From Comamonas sp. lk (GTDB lineage: Bacteria > Pseudomonadota > Gammaproteobacteria > Burkholderiales > Burkholderiaceae_C): a DNA stretch of 64,000 bases. A model generated the notes under the pieces. It was not told where the DNA came from. It did not search any database and saw only the letters and a program-made list of their open reading frames with translations. The position numbers and the translations under genes are program-made. The DNA lies in NCBI RefSeq assembly GCF_900564145.1, contig NZ_UOOB01000001.1, forward strand, positions 1,091,732 to 1,155,731, given 5' to 3'. Positions 8,938-18,864 of the stretch are shown piece after piece. Within the stretch, counting starts at the first letter, position 1, and the number at the start of each line of letters is the position of its first letter.

Positions 8938-9546
8938 ATGGCAACACAGTCCCCTCTTTCTTTTCTCAACGGTCTCGTGGAACGCGTGATGGCCGGCCCT
9001 CAGGCTCCCGAATGGCTGGTGAGCGAATTGCACCAACGTCTGGTGCTGTTCCTCAATCATGTGCTGATGCAGGAAAAAGAGGCGACGGAGCGCCTCGTGC
9101 GACAGAAAGGCCGTATTGCCCGGGTGCAATGGCGTCAGTACTCTGTGGCTCTGCAAATCACGCCCGCCGGCCTGTTCAACGTGGCTCCCGAAGATGCTGC
9201 GCCAGATCTGATGCTGGAAGTGACGCAAACCTCGCCCTTCTCGCTGGCTCAGACTGCCTTGCGCGGCGACAAGCCCGCCATCCGCATCGAAGGTGATGTG
9301 CAACTGGCGGCCGAAATCAACTGGCTGGTGGACAACGTCAAGTGGGATGTGGAGGAAGACCTCGCTCGCATGATTGGCGATGTGCCGGCGCATACCGTTG
9401 CCAAGGTGGCACGCACTGCGGCCCAGGGCCTGCGCCAGTTTGTCGGCGCCCGCATGGGCGGCAATTCGCCTGCCGAAACCACCAGCCCCGTTTCTGCTGC
9501 ACCAGTGGCTGCCATGCCTGGCGGCTCTGACTATTCCCAGCCATGA
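8938..9546 (+). CDS. ubiJ: Ubiquinone biosynthesis accessory factor UbiJ (SCP2 domain)
   Basis: About 202 residues, matching UbiJ (formerly YigP) in size, with an N-terminal SCP2-like lipid-binding domain and a C-terminal helical part. UbiJ binds ubiquinone intermediates and helps hold the soluble Ubi complex together. The stop overlaps the ubiB start in ATGA, so the two are translationally coupled. Two starts are possible, 8920 and 8938; each has a GGGGGAC stretch upstream, and 8938 is chosen because [12 protein letters not shown] resembles the family start. Confidence 0.85.
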   Translation: MATQSPLSFLNGLVERVMAGPQAPEWLVSELHQRLVLFLNHVLMQEKEATERLVRQKGRIARVQWRQYSVALQITPAGLFNVAPEDAAPDLMLEVTQTSPFSLAQTALRGDKPAIRIEGDVQLAAEINWLVDNVKWDVEEDLARMIGDVPAHTVAKVARTAAQGLRQFVGARMGGNSPAETTSPVSAAPVAAMPGGSDYSQP

Positions 9547-11111
9547 GTCGTTTCTTGCGCGGCTGGGCCATCCTCTGGGTGGCGTTTCGTTACGGCCTTG
9601 ACGAGCTGGTGCTCTCGGGTCTGCCCCATCCCTGGTTGCGCCGCCTGCGCGGCGTGCTGACCTTTGGCCGCAAGCTGGACAAGCCACGCGGCGTGCGCCT
9701 GCGCGAGGCCCTGGAAGAGCTGGGTCCGATTTTTGTGAAATTTGGCCAGGTGCTCTCCACCCGCGGCGATCTCATGCCGCCCGATGTGGCGCTGGAGCTG
9801 GCCAAGCTGCAGGACCGCGTGCCGCCGTTCGAGGCGCAGATTGCGGTGGACACGATCGAGCGATCCTTCCGTAAATCGCTGGATCAGATTTTTGTGGAGT
9901 TCGACCGCAAGCCGGTGGCCAGCGCCTCGATTGCGCAGGTGCACTTTGCCGTGGTGCGCAACAAGGACGGCAGCCACAGCGATGTGGCCGTCAAGGTGCT
10001 GCGCCCGGGCATGAAGACGGTGATCGACAAGGATCTGGCCCTCATGCACATGATGGCAGGCTGGCTGGAAGCCGTCTCCAGCGACGGCAAACGTCTCAAA
10101 CCCAAGGAAGTGGTTGCCGAATTCGACAACTATCTGCATGACGAGCTGGATCTGATCCGCGAAGCCTCCAATGCGGCGCAACTGCGACGCAACATGGAAG
10201 GCCTGGATCTGGTGCTGATCCCGGAAATCTTCTGGGATTACTGCCATACCGATGTGATGGTCATGCAGCGCATGAACGGCGTGCCCATCAGCCAGGTGGA
10301 GCGCCTGCGCGAAGCCGGGGTGGATATCCCCAAGCTGGCGCGCGACGGGGTGACGATTTTCTTCACCCAGGTGTTTCGCGACGGCTTTTTTCACGCCGAC
10401 ATGCACCCGGGCAACATCATGGTCAGCCTGGAGCCCGAGACTTTCGGGCGCTATATCTCGCTGGACTTCGGCATCGTCGGCACGCTCACGGAGTTCGACA
10501 AGGAGTACCTGGCGCAGAACTTTCTGGCCTTCTTTCGCCGCGACTACAAGCGCGTGGCCGAGTTGCATGTGGAAAGCGGCTGGGTACCCGCCACCACGCG
10601 CGTGGAAGAGCTGGAGGCGGCGATTCGCGCCGTCTGCGAGCCGTATTTCGACCGCCCGCTGGCCGAAATCTCGCTGGGCATGGTGCTGATGCGTTTGTTT
10701 CAGACTTCGCGCCGCTTCCAGGTCGAGATTCAGCCGCAGCTGGTGCTGCTGCAGAAAACGCTGCTCAATATCGAAGGCCTGGGGCGTCAGCTCGATCCCA
10801 ATCTGGATCTCTGGAGCACGGCCAAGCCTTTCCTGGAAAAGTGGATGCTTGACCAGATGGGCCCGCAGCGTCTGTGGCAGGAATTGCAGGCCCAGGCACC
10901 GCGCTACGCCAAGCTGCTGCCTGATTTTCCGCGCGTGCTGCACCAGTACCTGGCCGGCCAGGGCAAGAACCATGAGAAAGACAGCTTGCTCAAGGAGCTG
11001 CTCAAGCAGCAGAAGACGACCAATCGCTTGCTGCAGGCCATTCTCTGCGGCGGCATTGGCTTTGTGATCGGCCTGGTGGCGCTGCAGGTTCTGCTGCGCC
11101 TGCGCTTCTAA
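9543..11111 (+). CDS. ubiB: UbiB-family atypical kinase/ATPase for ubiquinone synthesis
   Basis: A 522-residue ABC1/ADCK-type protein. It shows the [17 protein letters not shown] signature (KxGQ), the ASIAQVH motif, the catalytic-loop-like [12 protein letters not shown], and the DFG-like [10 protein letters not shown]. One or two C-terminal membrane segments ([16 protein letters not shown]) anchor it to the inner membrane. UbiB is an ATPase that probably helps extract lipid intermediates for ubiquinone synthesis. The start codon overlaps the ubiJ stop by 4 bp. Confidence 0.95.
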   Translation: MSRFLRGWAILWVAFRYGLDELVLSGLPHPWLRRLRGVLTFGRKLDKPRGVRLREALEELGPIFVKFGQVLSTRGDLMPPDVALELAKLQDRVPPFEAQIAVDTIERSFRKSLDQIFVEFDRKPVASASIAQVHFAVVRNKDGSHSDVAVKVLRPGMKTVIDKDLALMHMMAGWLEAVSSDGKRLKPKEVVAEFDNYLHDELDLIREASNAAQLRRNMEGLDLVLIPEIFWDYCHTDVMVMQRMNGVPISQVERLREAGVDIPKLARDGVTIFFTQVFRDGFFHADMHPGNIMVSLEPETFGRYISLDFGIVGTLTEFDKEYLAQNFLAFFRRDYKRVAELHVESGWVPATTRVEELEAAIRAVCEPYFDRPLAEISLGMVLMRLFQTSRRFQVEIQPQLVLLQKTLLNIEGLGRQLDPNLDLWSTAKPFLEKWMLDQMGPQRLWQELQAQAPRYAKLLPDFPRVLHQYLAGQGKNHEKDSLLKELLKQQKTTNRLLQAILCGGIGFVIGLVALQVLLRLRF

Positions 11112-11143
11112 ACCCCAACCCATTTTGCAACAGGAGTGCCAGC

Positions 11144-12595
11144 GTGCTGCTCTCAATGGTGATTGCATACCTGTTGGTGACCATAGGCATTGGCCTGTGG
11201 GCTGCCAAACGGGTAAAGAACACGGCTGACTTTGCCATTGCCGGGCGCCACCTGCCCTTGTACATGATCATTACCACCACGTTTGCCACGTGGTTCGGGT
11301 CCGAACTGGTACTGGGCGTGCCCGCCAAGTTCCTCGAAGGCGGCCTGCGTGCCTTGGTCGAAGATCCGTTTGGCGCGGGCATGTGCCTGATTCTGGTTGG
11401 CGTGTTCTTTGCAGCCAAGCTTTATCGCATGTCGCTGCTGACCATCAGCGACTACTACCGCGCCCGCTACGGACGGGTGATCGAGATGGTCTGCTCGCTG
11501 ATCATCATGATCAGCTACCTGGGCTGGGTCTCGGCCCAGGTCACGGCGTTGGGTCTGGTCTTCAATCTGCTCTCGGGCGGAAGTGTCAGCATTCCGCTGG
11601 GTATGACGATAGGTTTGCTCTCGGTGCTGATCTACACGCTGTTTGGCGGCATGTGGTCGGTGGCCGTGACCGACTTCGTGCAGATGATCATTCTGGTGCT
11701 GGGCCTGCTGACGCTGGCTTTCTTTGCCGGAGACATGGCCGGCGGTGCCGACAAGGTGGTGGAGCTGGCCGTGAGCCGCGATCTTTTCCGCTTTCTGCCC
11801 GAGCCCAGCTTTCACGACATCATCTTTTTCCTTGGCGCGGCAGTCACCATGATGTTGGGCTCGATTCCCCAGCAGGACATCTTCCAGCGCGTGATGTCGG
11901 CAGACACCGAAAAATCGGCCGTGCGCGGCACCATCATCGGCGGTGCCTGCTATGTGATTTTTGCTTTTGTACCCATGTTTCTGGTGGCCAGCGCCTTGCT
12001 GATCATGCCCAATGAAGCCAAGCTCTTGCTGGCCGAGGATCCGCAGAAAGTGTTGCCCACCCTGGTCATGGACAAGATGCCGTTTGCCATGCAGGTGCTG
12101 TTCTTTGGCGCGCTGCTGTCGGCCATCAAATCCTGTGCTTCGGCAACCTTGCTAGCCCCCAGCGTGACATTTACCGAGAACATCTGGCGCCAGTTCCGCC
12201 CCTATGTCAGCGATCAGGACAGTCTCAAGACCATGCGCATCAGCGTGCTGGTCTTCTCCGCATGCGTGCTCGCCTACTCCATCATGATGCAGGGCACGCC
12301 GATTTATGAACTGGTGGCCAGCGCCTATCAGGTGCCTCTGGTGGGCGCTTTTGTGCCCCTGGTCTTTGGCCTTTACTGGAAGCGCGCCACCACCCAGGGC
12401 GCTGTTTGCGCGGTGGTGCTGGGCATAGGCGTGTGGCTGGTGTTCATGGTGACGCCAGCGCTCAATCAGGCATTTCCACAGCAGCTGGCAGGGCTTTTAT
12501 CGGCAGTGACCGGCATGGTGCTGGGGTCGCTGCTGCCCCAGTGGGTCAACAACCACCGGCGGGAAATACCGAGTGTGGAAGCGCTCAACGCCTGA
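11144..12595 (+). CDS. Sodium:solute symporter (SSS family)
   Basis: A 483-residue integral membrane protein with about 13 hydrophobic segments. The SSS pattern is clear in TM1-2 (GRHLPLYMIITTTFATWFG) and in the central GGMWSVAVTDFVQMIILVLG region. It should import an organic solute with sodium; the substrate is unknown. A GTG start at 11144 follows a CAGGAG site by seven bases, which fits better than the ATG at 11156. It follows ubiB after 32 bp and may be read from the same transcript. Confidence 0.88.
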   Translation: MLLSMVIAYLLVTIGIGLWAAKRVKNTADFAIAGRHLPLYMIITTTFATWFGSELVLGVPAKFLEGGLRALVEDPFGAGMCLILVGVFFAAKLYRMSLLTISDYYRARYGRVIEMVCSLIIMISYLGWVSAQVTALGLVFNLLSGGSVSIPLGMTIGLLSVLIYTLFGGMWSVAVTDFVQMIILVLGLLTLAFFAGDMAGGADKVVELAVSRDLFRFLPEPSFHDIIFFLGAAVTMMLGSIPQQDIFQRVMSADTEKSAVRGTIIGGACYVIFAFVPMFLVASALLIMPNEAKLLLAEDPQKVLPTLVMDKMPFAMQVLFFGALLSAIKSCASATLLAPSVTFTENIWRQFRPYVSDQDSLKTMRISVLVFSACVLAYSIMMQGTPIYELVASAYQVPLVGAFVPLVFGLYWKRATTQGAVCAVVLGIGVWLVFMVTPALNQAFPQQLAGLLSAVTGMVLGSLLPQWVNNHRREIPSVEALNA

Positions 12596-12657
12596 GACAG
12601 CAATTTCCCGCGCCAAAGGACTTCATCCCGAGGCACAGCAGATCAAGGGGCGGCGCT

Positions 12658-12663
12658 TATAAT
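12658..12663 (+). promoter_or_regulatory. Candidate -10 element before the FmdB-DUF502-aspS genes
   Basis: A perfect TATAAT lies 34 bp before the FmdB start in the 102-bp gap after the symporter gene. No good -35 hexamer is seen at the usual spacing (12635-12640 reads ACAGCA), so the call rests on the -10 match and position. Confidence 0.35.
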
Positions 12664-12697
12664 TGAGGGTTTTTGCACTTCCCTCGTTTAAAGCGCT

Positions 12698-12997
12698 ATG
12701 CCTATTTATGCATACAAGTGTGGCTCCTGCGGTCATGCCAAGGATGTGCTGCAGAAAATTTCGGACGCGCCGCTGACCGTGTGCCCAGCTTGCGGGGTTC
12801 CGGCCTTTTCCAAGCAGCTCACGGCTCCGGGTTTTCAGCTCAAGGGTTCGGGCTGGTATGCCACGGACTTCAAGAACAGCGGCAGCAGCAAGCCTTCTCC
12901 TACCGCCTCGGCCGACAGTTCTGCCGCCAGCACCACGCCAGCCAGCACGGCGCCTGCCGCAGCGGCTGACAGCTCCACTACGACCAGCAATACCTAG
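12698..12997 (+). CDS. FmdB-type zinc ribbon protein
   Basis: A 99-residue protein beginning PIYAYKCGSCGH, the FmdB/CxxC regulatory domain, with two CxxC pairs (CGSC and CPAC) that should bind one zinc ion. A Ser/Ala/Thr-rich tail without structure follows. FmdB proteins are often called putative regulators, but the function is not settled. DUF502 follows after 14 bp and then aspS, an arrangement common in betaproteobacteria, so the three are probably an operon. Confidence 0.88.
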   Translation: MPIYAYKCGSCGHAKDVLQKISDAPLTVCPACGVPAFSKQLTAPGFQLKGSGWYATDFKNSGSSKPSPTASADSSAASTTPASTAPAAAADSSTTTSNT

Positions 12998-13011
12998 GAC
13001 TGCTCCACACT

Positions 13012-13635
13012 ATGTCTGCATTGCGCAAATGGTTGATTGCCGGTTTGCTGGTCATCGTTCCCCTGGTGATTACGCTGGGTGTGCTCAACTGGATCATCGG
13101 AACGCTGGACCAGACGCTGGCCATTCTTCCTGAGGCCTGGCAGCCCGACAGATTGCTGGGCGTGCACATCCCTGGCTTTGGCGTCATCTTGACTCTGCTG
13201 ATCTTGCTGGTGGTGGGTGCCATTGCCAGCAACTTCATTGGCCGCAAGTTTGTAGGCTGGGGTGATGCGCTGGTGCGCCGCATTCCCGTGGTGCGTTCCA
13301 TCTATTCCAGCGTCAAGCAGGTCTCCGACACGGTTTTCTCCGACAGCGGCAACGCCTTTCGCACTGCGGTGCTGGTGCAGTGGCCGCGCGAAGGGGTCTG
13401 GACCGTGGCTTTTGTCACCGGTACGCCCAGCGGTGAAGTCGCAGCCTATCTGCGCGACGAATATCTGAGCGTGTTCGTGCCCACGACGCCCAACCCCACG
13501 GGGGGCTATTTCGTGATGGTGCGCAAAAGCGAGTGCATAGAACTCGAGATGAGCGTGGATGCTGCGCTCAAATACATTGTTTCGATGGGTGTGGTTGCTC
13601 CGCCTGACCTCACCGCTGTCGAAGAACCTAAATAA
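13012..13635 (+). CDS. DUF502 family membrane protein
   Basis: A 207-residue protein with two N-terminal membrane segments (about residues 9-30 and 56-76) and a soluble C-terminal domain containing VPTTPNPTGGYFVMV, the DUF502 signature. The function is unknown. It lies between the FmdB gene (14 bp) and aspS (39 bp) on the same strand. Confidence 0.88.
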   Translation: MSALRKWLIAGLLVIVPLVITLGVLNWIIGTLDQTLAILPEAWQPDRLLGVHIPGFGVILTLLILLVVGAIASNFIGRKFVGWGDALVRRIPVVRSIYSSVKQVSDTVFSDSGNAFRTAVLVQWPREGVWTVAFVTGTPSGEVAAYLRDEYLSVFVPTTPNPTGGYFVMVRKSECIELEMSVDAALKYIVSMGVVAPPDLTAVEEPK

Positions 13636-13674
13636 CAACCTTGTCGCATCCGTAGGGGTGCAGGAAGATTTTTC

Positions 13675-15480
13675 ATGGCAATGCGTTCCCAATACTGCGG
13701 TCTGGTGACCGAAGCCCAGATGGGCGAAACCGTGACGCTGTGCGGCTGGGTGAATCGCCGCCGCGACCACGGTGGTGTGATCTTCATCGACCTGCGCGAC
13801 CGCGAAGGCTATGTGCAGGTGGTGTGCGATCCCGACCGCGCAGACATGTTCAAGGTGGCCGAAGACATTCGCAGCGAGTACTGCGTGCAGGTCAAGGGCC
13901 TGGTGCGTGCACGCCCCGCCGGCACCACCAACGACAAGCTCAAGAGCGGTCAGATCGAAGTGCTGTGCCATGAGCTGAACGTGCTCAACGCCGCCGTGAC
14001 GCCTCCCTTCCAGGTGGATGAAGACAATCTGTCGGAAAACGTGCGTTTGACCAACCGCGTGATGGATCTGCGCCGCCCCGTGATGCAGCGCAACATGATG
14101 CTGCGTTACAAGACTTCGATCCAGGTGCGCAACTTCCTGGACAAGCTGGGCTTCATCGACATCGAAACCCCCATGCTGGGCAAGTCCACACCCGAAGGCG
14201 CTCGCGACTATCTGGTGCCTTCGCGCGTGCACGACGGCCAGTTCTTCGCGCTGCCCCAGTCGCCCCAGCTGTACAAGCAGATGCTGATGGTCTCGGGCTT
14301 TGACCGCTACTACCAGATCACCAAGTGCTTCCGCGACGAAGACTTGCGCGCTGACCGCCAGCCCGAATTCACGCAGATCGACTGCGAAACCTCGTTCCTG
14401 AATGAGGAAGAAATCCGCGCCATCTTCCAGCAGATGATCAAGGAAGTGTTCCAGACCCAGCTGAACGTGGATCTGGGCGAGTTCCCCATCATGACCTACC
14501 AGGATGCGGCCTTCCGCTTTGGTTCGGACAAGCCCGACCTGCGCGTCAAGCTCGAATTCACCGAGCTGACCGACTGCATGGGCGATGTGGACTTCAAGGT
14601 GTTCTCCGTGCCCGCCACCACCAAGGGTGGCCGTGTGGTGGCCTTGCGCGTTCCCGGTGGTGCAGCGATTTCGCGTGGCGAGATCGACGGCTACACCGAG
14701 TTCGTCAAGATCTACGGCGCCAAGGGTCTGGCCTGGATCAAGGTCAACGAAGTGGCCAAGGGCCGTGACGGTCTGCAGTCGCCCATCGTCAAGAACCTGC
14801 ACGACGCAGCCATCGCTGAAATCCTCAAGCGCACCGGCGCACAGGACGGCGACTTGCTGTTCTTCGGCGCCGACAAGGAAAAGATCGTCAACGACTCCAT
14901 CGGCGCACTGCGTCTGAAGGTCGGTCACAGCGAGTTCGGCAAGAAGAGCGGCCTGTTCGAAGACAAGTGGGCACCGCTGTGGGTGGTGGACTTCCCCATG
15001 TTCGAGCATGACGAAGAAAGCGGCCGTTGGGTGGCTGTGCACCATCCCTTCACTTCGCCCAAGGATGGTCATGAAGACCTGATGGACACCGATCCCGGCA
15101 AGTGCATCGCCAAGGCCTACGACATGGTCTTGAACGGCTGGGAACTGGGTGGCGGTTCGGTCCGTATCCACCGCGCCGACGTGCAGTCCAAGGTGTTTGC
15201 CGCCCTGAACATCACGCCCGAAGACCAGCGCGCCAAGTTCGGCTACCTGCTGGATGCGCTGCAATACGGCGCGCCTCCCCACGGCGGTCTGGCTTTCGGT
15301 CTGGATCGTCTGATCACGCTGATGACCGGCTCCGAATCCATCCGCGACGTGATTGCCTTCCCCAAGACCCAGCGCGCCCAGGATTTGCTGACGCAAGCGC
15401 CTTCGTCCGTGGACGAAAAGCAGCTGCGCGAGCTGCACATCAAGCTGCGCAACGTGGCCGTGACGACCACCGAGGCCTGA
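13675..15480 (+). CDS. aspS: Aspartyl-tRNA synthetase
   Basis: A 601-residue bacterial-type class II synthetase. It has an N-terminal OB-fold anticodon-binding domain ([20 protein letters not shown]), motif 2 ([18 protein letters not shown]), a GAD insertion and motif 3 ([10 protein letters not shown]). It charges tRNA-Asp and, in betaproteobacteria, may be the non-discriminating form that also charges tRNA-Asn; that cannot be decided from this window. The ATG follows an AGGAAG site. A strong terminator lies downstream at 15517-15551. Confidence 0.97.
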   Translation: MAMRSQYCGLVTEAQMGETVTLCGWVNRRRDHGGVIFIDLRDREGYVQVVCDPDRADMFKVAEDIRSEYCVQVKGLVRARPAGTTNDKLKSGQIEVLCHELNVLNAAVTPPFQVDEDNLSENVRLTNRVMDLRRPVMQRNMMLRYKTSIQVRNFLDKLGFIDIETPMLGKSTPEGARDYLVPSRVHDGQFFALPQSPQLYKQMLMVSGFDRYYQITKCFRDEDLRADRQPEFTQIDCETSFLNEEEIRAIFQQMIKEVFQTQLNVDLGEFPIMTYQDAAFRFGSDKPDLRVKLEFTELTDCMGDVDFKVFSVPATTKGGRVVALRVPGGAAISRGEIDGYTEFVKIYGAKGLAWIKVNEVAKGRDGLQSPIVKNLHDAAIAEILKRTGAQDGDLLFFGADKEKIVNDSIGALRLKVGHSEFGKKSGLFEDKWAPLWVVDFPMFEHDEESGRWVAVHHPFTSPKDGHEDLMDTDPGKCIAKAYDMVLNGWELGGGSVRIHRADVQSKVFAALNITPEDQRAKFGYLLDALQYGAPPHGGLAFGLDRLITLMTGSESIRDVIAFPKTQRAQDLLTQAPSSVDEKQLRELHIKLRNVAVTTTEA

Positions 15481-15516
15481 GCCCGGATTTGACTGCGCGG
15501 CGCGCAGTCAAGCACC

Positions 15517-15551
15517 AAGCGCCAGACTGCGAAAGCGGCTGGCGCTTTTTT
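15517..15551 (+). terminator. Rho-independent terminator after aspS
   Basis: AAGCGCCAG (15517-15525) pairs with CTGGCGCTT (15539-15547) around a 13-nt loop, followed by an unbroken T-run to 15551. Confidence 0.85.
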
Positions 15552-15557
15552 CATGCA

Positions 15558-15658
15558 ATCAAATAGATAGCTGTTTACGCATCTTCGGTTTGAGTTTCAC
15601 GCGGTTTTTGCGTTGAACTGCCAAATATCCAAACGCTATCAGCTATTGAATTTGAATA
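15558..15658. repeat. Dispersed AT-rich palindrome, copy 2
   Basis: ATAGCTG (15567-15573) and CAGCTAT (15640-15646) form the outer arms, with ACGC and AACGCT inside and AAT-rich flanks (AATCAAATAG and TATTGAATTTGAAT). Same family as the elements at 6838, 33372, 51105, 57293 and 60955. It sits between the aspS terminator and nudB. Confidence 0.55.
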
Positions 15659-15716
15659 AGCCACAGGGCTGGCATGGCTCAGGCCCGTGTCATCGTCGGC
15701 GCGCTAACATGGGTCC

Positions 15717-16217
15717 ATGAGTTCAGCGCCTTACAAGATTCCGGAATCCGTCCTGGTGGTGATTTACCGCGAGAACAGCCAGGTCCTGCTGCTGTGCCGC
15801 GCCGTGGCGGCGCCGGGCGGCGAGCCGTTCTGGCAATCGGTCACGGGCAGCAAGGACTTTGACGACGAGGACTGGCGCGACACCGCGATTCGCGAGGTGC
15901 GCGAGGAAACCGGTATCGATGCACTGGCTCAAGGCTGCGTGCTGACGGACTGGAATCTGGAGAATCTGTACACCATCTACCCCGAGTGGCAGCACCGCTA
16001 TGCGCCTGGCGTGTGGCACAACCGGGAGCGGGTTTTCGGCCTGCAAGTGCCCGCCGATCTGTGCGTGCACTTGAATCCCAGAGAGCACACCGCACATGAA
16101 TGGCATGCCTGGCGCGATGCCGCCCAGCGTTGCTTTTCTTCATCCAATGCCGAAGCGATTTTGCTGTTGCCGCGCTTTGCTACGCAATCGGCGGCAGAGC
16201 CATTCGCACAGTCTTGA
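15717..16217 (+). CDS. nudB: Dihydroneopterin triphosphate diphosphatase (Nudix)
   Basis: A 166-residue Nudix hydrolase with the NudB-type stretch FWQSVTGSKDFDDEDW running into the Nudix helix REVREETGI. NudB removes pyrophosphate from 7,8-dihydroneopterin triphosphate, the second step of folate synthesis. That fits folE, which makes this substrate, lying 0.95 kb downstream on the same strand. An EEP-family gene follows after 14 bp. The ribosome site is weak. Confidence 0.88.
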   Translation: MSSAPYKIPESVLVVIYRENSQVLLLCRAVAAPGGEPFWQSVTGSKDFDDEDWRDTAIREVREETGIDALAQGCVLTDWNLENLYTIYPEWQHRYAPGVWHNRERVFGLQVPADLCVHLNPREHTAHEWHAWRDAAQRCFSSSNAEAILLLPRFATQSAAEPFAQS

Positions 16218-16231
16218 ACGAGTTTGAGCCT

Positions 16232-16996
16232 ATGTCTGAAAAACAGTTGTCCGCGCCCGCCGATCCGCAGATTCTGCGCGTGGCTACCTACAACATTCAC
16301 AAAGGCGTGCAAGGTCTGGGGCCGGCGCGCCGTCTTGAGATCCACAATCTGGGCCTGGCGGTGGAGCAGCTCGATGCCGACATCGTCTGCCTGCAGGAAG
16401 TGCGCAAGATGAACCGCAAGGAGGAGCAGTACTTCGACCACTGGCCCAACGTGCCCCAGGCCGAGTATCTGGCGCCCGAGGGTTATGAGTCGGTCTATCT
16501 GACCAATGCCTATACCAAGGACGGCGAGCATGGCAATGCGCTGCTCAGCCGCTGGCCGGTCATAGGCTACCAGCACGAGGACATTTCCGATCACCGCTTC
16601 GAGCAGCGCGGCCTGCTGCATGTGGAGGTGGATATCGACGGACGCCGCGTGCACTCCATCGTGGTGCATCTGGGGCTGATTCCCGGCAGCCGCCTGCGCC
16701 AGATTGCCCGGCTGCAAAGCTTTATCGAGCGCGAGGTGCCGCCCAATGCGCCTCTGGTGGTGGCGGGCGACTTCAATGACTGGGGCAACCAGATCAAGCG
16801 CATGCTGGCGGGCTTTGGCCTGTTCGAGTACGACGATACCCAGGGCATTCTGACCTACCCATCCCGCCTGCCGATTGCCCAGCTCGACCATATCTATGTG
16901 CGGGGGCTGACGCCCATGGGCCTGCACGTGCCCAAGGGCCGCATCTGGTGGCGCATGTCCGACCATCTGCCCCTGATTGCAGAATTCAAGCTGTGA
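16232..16996 (+). CDS. Endonuclease/exonuclease/phosphatase family protein
   Basis: A 254-residue EEP-fold hydrolase. Conserved catalytic stretches are VATYNIHKGVQ, CLQEVR, GNALLSRWP, VVAGDFNDWG, LDHIYV and MSDHLPLIAEF. It is a metal-dependent phosphodiesterase or phosphatase of unknown substrate. The ATG at 16232 lies just before the conserved core; the frame is open further upstream, but that part overlaps nudB. Its place between nudB and folE hints at, but does not prove, a role in pterin dephosphorylation. Confidence 0.82.
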   Translation: MSEKQLSAPADPQILRVATYNIHKGVQGLGPARRLEIHNLGLAVEQLDADIVCLQEVRKMNRKEEQYFDHWPNVPQAEYLAPEGYESVYLTNAYTKDGEHGNALLSRWPVIGYQHEDISDHRFEQRGLLHVEVDIDGRRVHSIVVHLGLIPGSRLRQIARLQSFIEREVPPNAPLVVAGDFNDWGNQIKRMLAGFGLFEYDDTQGILTYPSRLPIAQLDHIYVRGLTPMGLHVPKGRIWWRMSDHLPLIAEFKL

Positions 16997-17049
16997 CGAC
17001 CGCCAGGCGCAGCTTCTCTTGCAAATGGTTCAGGCCGGTTTGCAAATTG

Positions 17050-17100
17050 CTCCTGAATTAATAGCTTGTTGTGCCTTGTGAATATGCGTTTCCATGGCAA
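17050..17100. repeat. Dispersed AT-rich element, degenerate copy 3
   Basis: A weak single-armed member (CTGAATTAATAGCTTGTTG, then AATATGCG) in the 171-bp gap before folE. Assignment to the family rests on the TAATAGCTTG core only. Confidence 0.25.
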
Positions 17101-17167
17101 ATCCTTTGTAGCTTGTGGAAGATGATTCGCTGGTACCATGGCTGACATGTTCAGAGAAGTGGCCGAC

Positions 17168-17869
17168 ATGACAACAGACAACCAGACTGAGGGCACGCCC
17201 GTCTCGGTCAAGATTCGCGAACGGCTGCAGGCGGCGAACAAGCGCTTTCACGCCAATGACAACATCTCCGAATTCATCGAGCCCGGCGAGCTGGAAAAGA
17301 TGCTGGACGAGGTACAGGAGAAGATGCAGGGCGTGCTTGACTCCATGGTGATCGACACTGTCCACGATCACAACACCCGAGCCACGGCCCGCCGCGTCGC
17401 CAAGATGTATCTCAACGAAGTGTTCCGGGGCCGCTATGTGACGCAGCCCGCGATCACCGAGTTCCCCAATGCCGAGCACCTCAATGAGCTGATGATTGTC
17501 GGCCCGATTACCGTGCGCAGCGCCTGCAGCCATCACCTGTGCCCGGTGATTGGCAAGATCTGGGTGGGCGTGCTGCCCAACAAGAACACCAATGTGATCG
17601 GCCTGTCCAAGTACGCCCGTCTGGTGGACTGGATCATGGGCCGTCCGCAGATTCAGGAAGAGGCCATCATTCAGCTGGCCGATCTGATCATGGACAAGAC
17701 CCGTCCCGATGGTCTGGCCGTGGTCATGGAAGCTTCGCACTTTTGCATGTCCTGGCGCGGCGTGCGCGAGATGGACAGCAAGATGCTCAACTCCGTGATG
17801 CGGGGCGCTTTCCTGACCAATTACGAACTGCGTCGCGAATTCCTGTCTCTCATAGCGGCCCGCAAGTAA
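17168..17869 (+). CDS. folE: GTP cyclohydrolase I (FolE1)
   Basis: A 233-residue zinc-dependent GTP cyclohydrolase I. It has the zinc ligands in RSACSHHLCPV (Cys and His) and HFCMSWRGV (second Cys), and the family stretches MYLNEVFRG and SKYARLVDW. It converts GTP to 7,8-dihydroneopterin triphosphate, the first step of folate/pterin synthesis, and NudB encoded upstream uses that product. Starts at 17138 and 17168 are possible; 17168 is chosen because AGAGAAG precedes it at good spacing, whereas 17138 has none. A terminator follows. Confidence 0.94.
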   Translation: MTTDNQTEGTPVSVKIRERLQAANKRFHANDNISEFIEPGELEKMLDEVQEKMQGVLDSMVIDTVHDHNTRATARRVAKMYLNEVFRGRYVTQPAITEFPNAEHLNELMIVGPITVRSACSHHLCPVIGKIWVGVLPNKNTNVIGLSKYARLVDWIMGRPQIQEEAIIQLADLIMDKTRPDGLAVVMEASHFCMSWRGVREMDSKMLNSVMRGAFLTNYELRREFLSLIAARK

Positions 17870-17893
17870 GCAATGCTCTGATCCCTCTCCTTC

Positions 17894-17926
17894 AAAAGGC
17901 TGCGCGTCGCGCGGCCTTTTGCTTTT
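17894..17926 (+). terminator. Rho-independent terminator after folE
   Basis: AAAAGGCTGCGCG pairs with CGCGCGGCCTTTT around a short loop, with one mismatch, followed by GCTTTTTT. Confidence 0.75.
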
Positions 17927-17960
17927 TTAGCTGCCGCCTGCATCTTCGATTGCGGCAGCC

Positions 17961-18860
17961 ATGTCATCCATGTCACTGCAAGCTTTTTTCCTCATCATTC
18001 TGGCGGGCCTGATTCATTCGGGCTGGAACATCGTGGCCAAGAAGGCGGGGGGCGATGCCCGCTTTTCGCTGTTCACCGCGGTCTTCAATGCCCTCATCTG
18101 GCTGCCGCTGGGCTGGTGGCTGGGCAAGGATGTGGTGCCCTCCTGGGGCTGGATGGAATGGGTCTTCGTCACGGCCAGCGCCGTGCTGCACGTGTTTTAT
18201 TTTGTGGTGCTGCTGCGCGGCTACCGCGTGGCCGATCTCACCGTGGTCTACCCGCTGGCACGCGGCAGCGGGCCGCTGATTTCATCGCTGGTGGCAATTA
18301 CCTTCCTGGGTGAGGAACTCTCCACCCTGGGCGCCGCCGGTATTGCCGGCGTGGTGGTGGGCGTGTTTCTGATTGCCGGCGGCCCGCGCATGATTGCCGC
18401 CATACGCATGGGCGAATCCAGCGAGGCCAAGGCCCGCGTGCTCTCCGGCCTTTACTACGGCCTGCTCACCGGCATGTTTATCGCGGCCTATACGGTGGTC
18501 GACAGCTATGCCGTCAAGGTGATGCTGATGTCGCCGATTCTGGTGGACTATGTAGGCAATCTGATTCGCCTGGTCATCCTGGCGCCGCTGGCTGTTACGG
18601 ACTGGAGCGAGACCCGCCGCCTGTGGCGGGTGCAATGGCGTTACGCGGCGGTGGTGGCTTTTTTCAGCCCCATTGCCTATGTGCTGGTGCTGTATGCGGT
18701 GCAGAGCGCACCCATCTCGCATGTGGCGCCTGCGCGCGAGGTCTCCATGCTGTTCGCGGCCCTGATCGGCGGCAAGCTGCTGGGCGAGGGCGACCGGGCG
18801 CTGCGCATTGCCGGCGCTGTGATGATTGCGCTGGGCGTGACGGCCCTGGGCCTGGGCTGA
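17961..18860 (+). CDS. DMT superfamily (EamA) transporter
   Basis: A 299-residue membrane protein with about nine or ten hydrophobic segments arranged as two EamA halves (LTVVYPLARGSGPL in the first, PISHVAPAREVSMLFAALIG in the second). It is probably an exporter or permease of small metabolites; the substrate is unknown. It starts after the folE terminator, so it has its own transcript. The DUF429 gene follows after only 4 bp and is probably co-transcribed. Confidence 0.85.
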   Translation: MSSMSLQAFFLIILAGLIHSGWNIVAKKAGGDARFSLFTAVFNALIWLPLGWWLGKDVVPSWGWMEWVFVTASAVLHVFYFVVLLRGYRVADLTVVYPLARGSGPLISSLVAITFLGEELSTLGAAGIAGVVVGVFLIAGGPRMIAAIRMGESSEAKARVLSGLYYGLLTGMFIAAYTVVDSYAVKVMLMSPILVDYVGNLIRLVILAPLAVTDWSETRRLWRVQWRYAAVVAFFSPIAYVLVLYAVQSAPISHVAPAREVSMLFAALIGGKLLGEGDRALRIAGAVMIALGVTALGLG

Positions 18861-18864
18861 GGAC

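Noticed and set aside
12994..15438. Minus-strand open frame (814 codons) opposite aspS and DUF502
   Set aside because: Shadow of strongly biased aspS codons; it crosses two real genes and resembles no protein I know.
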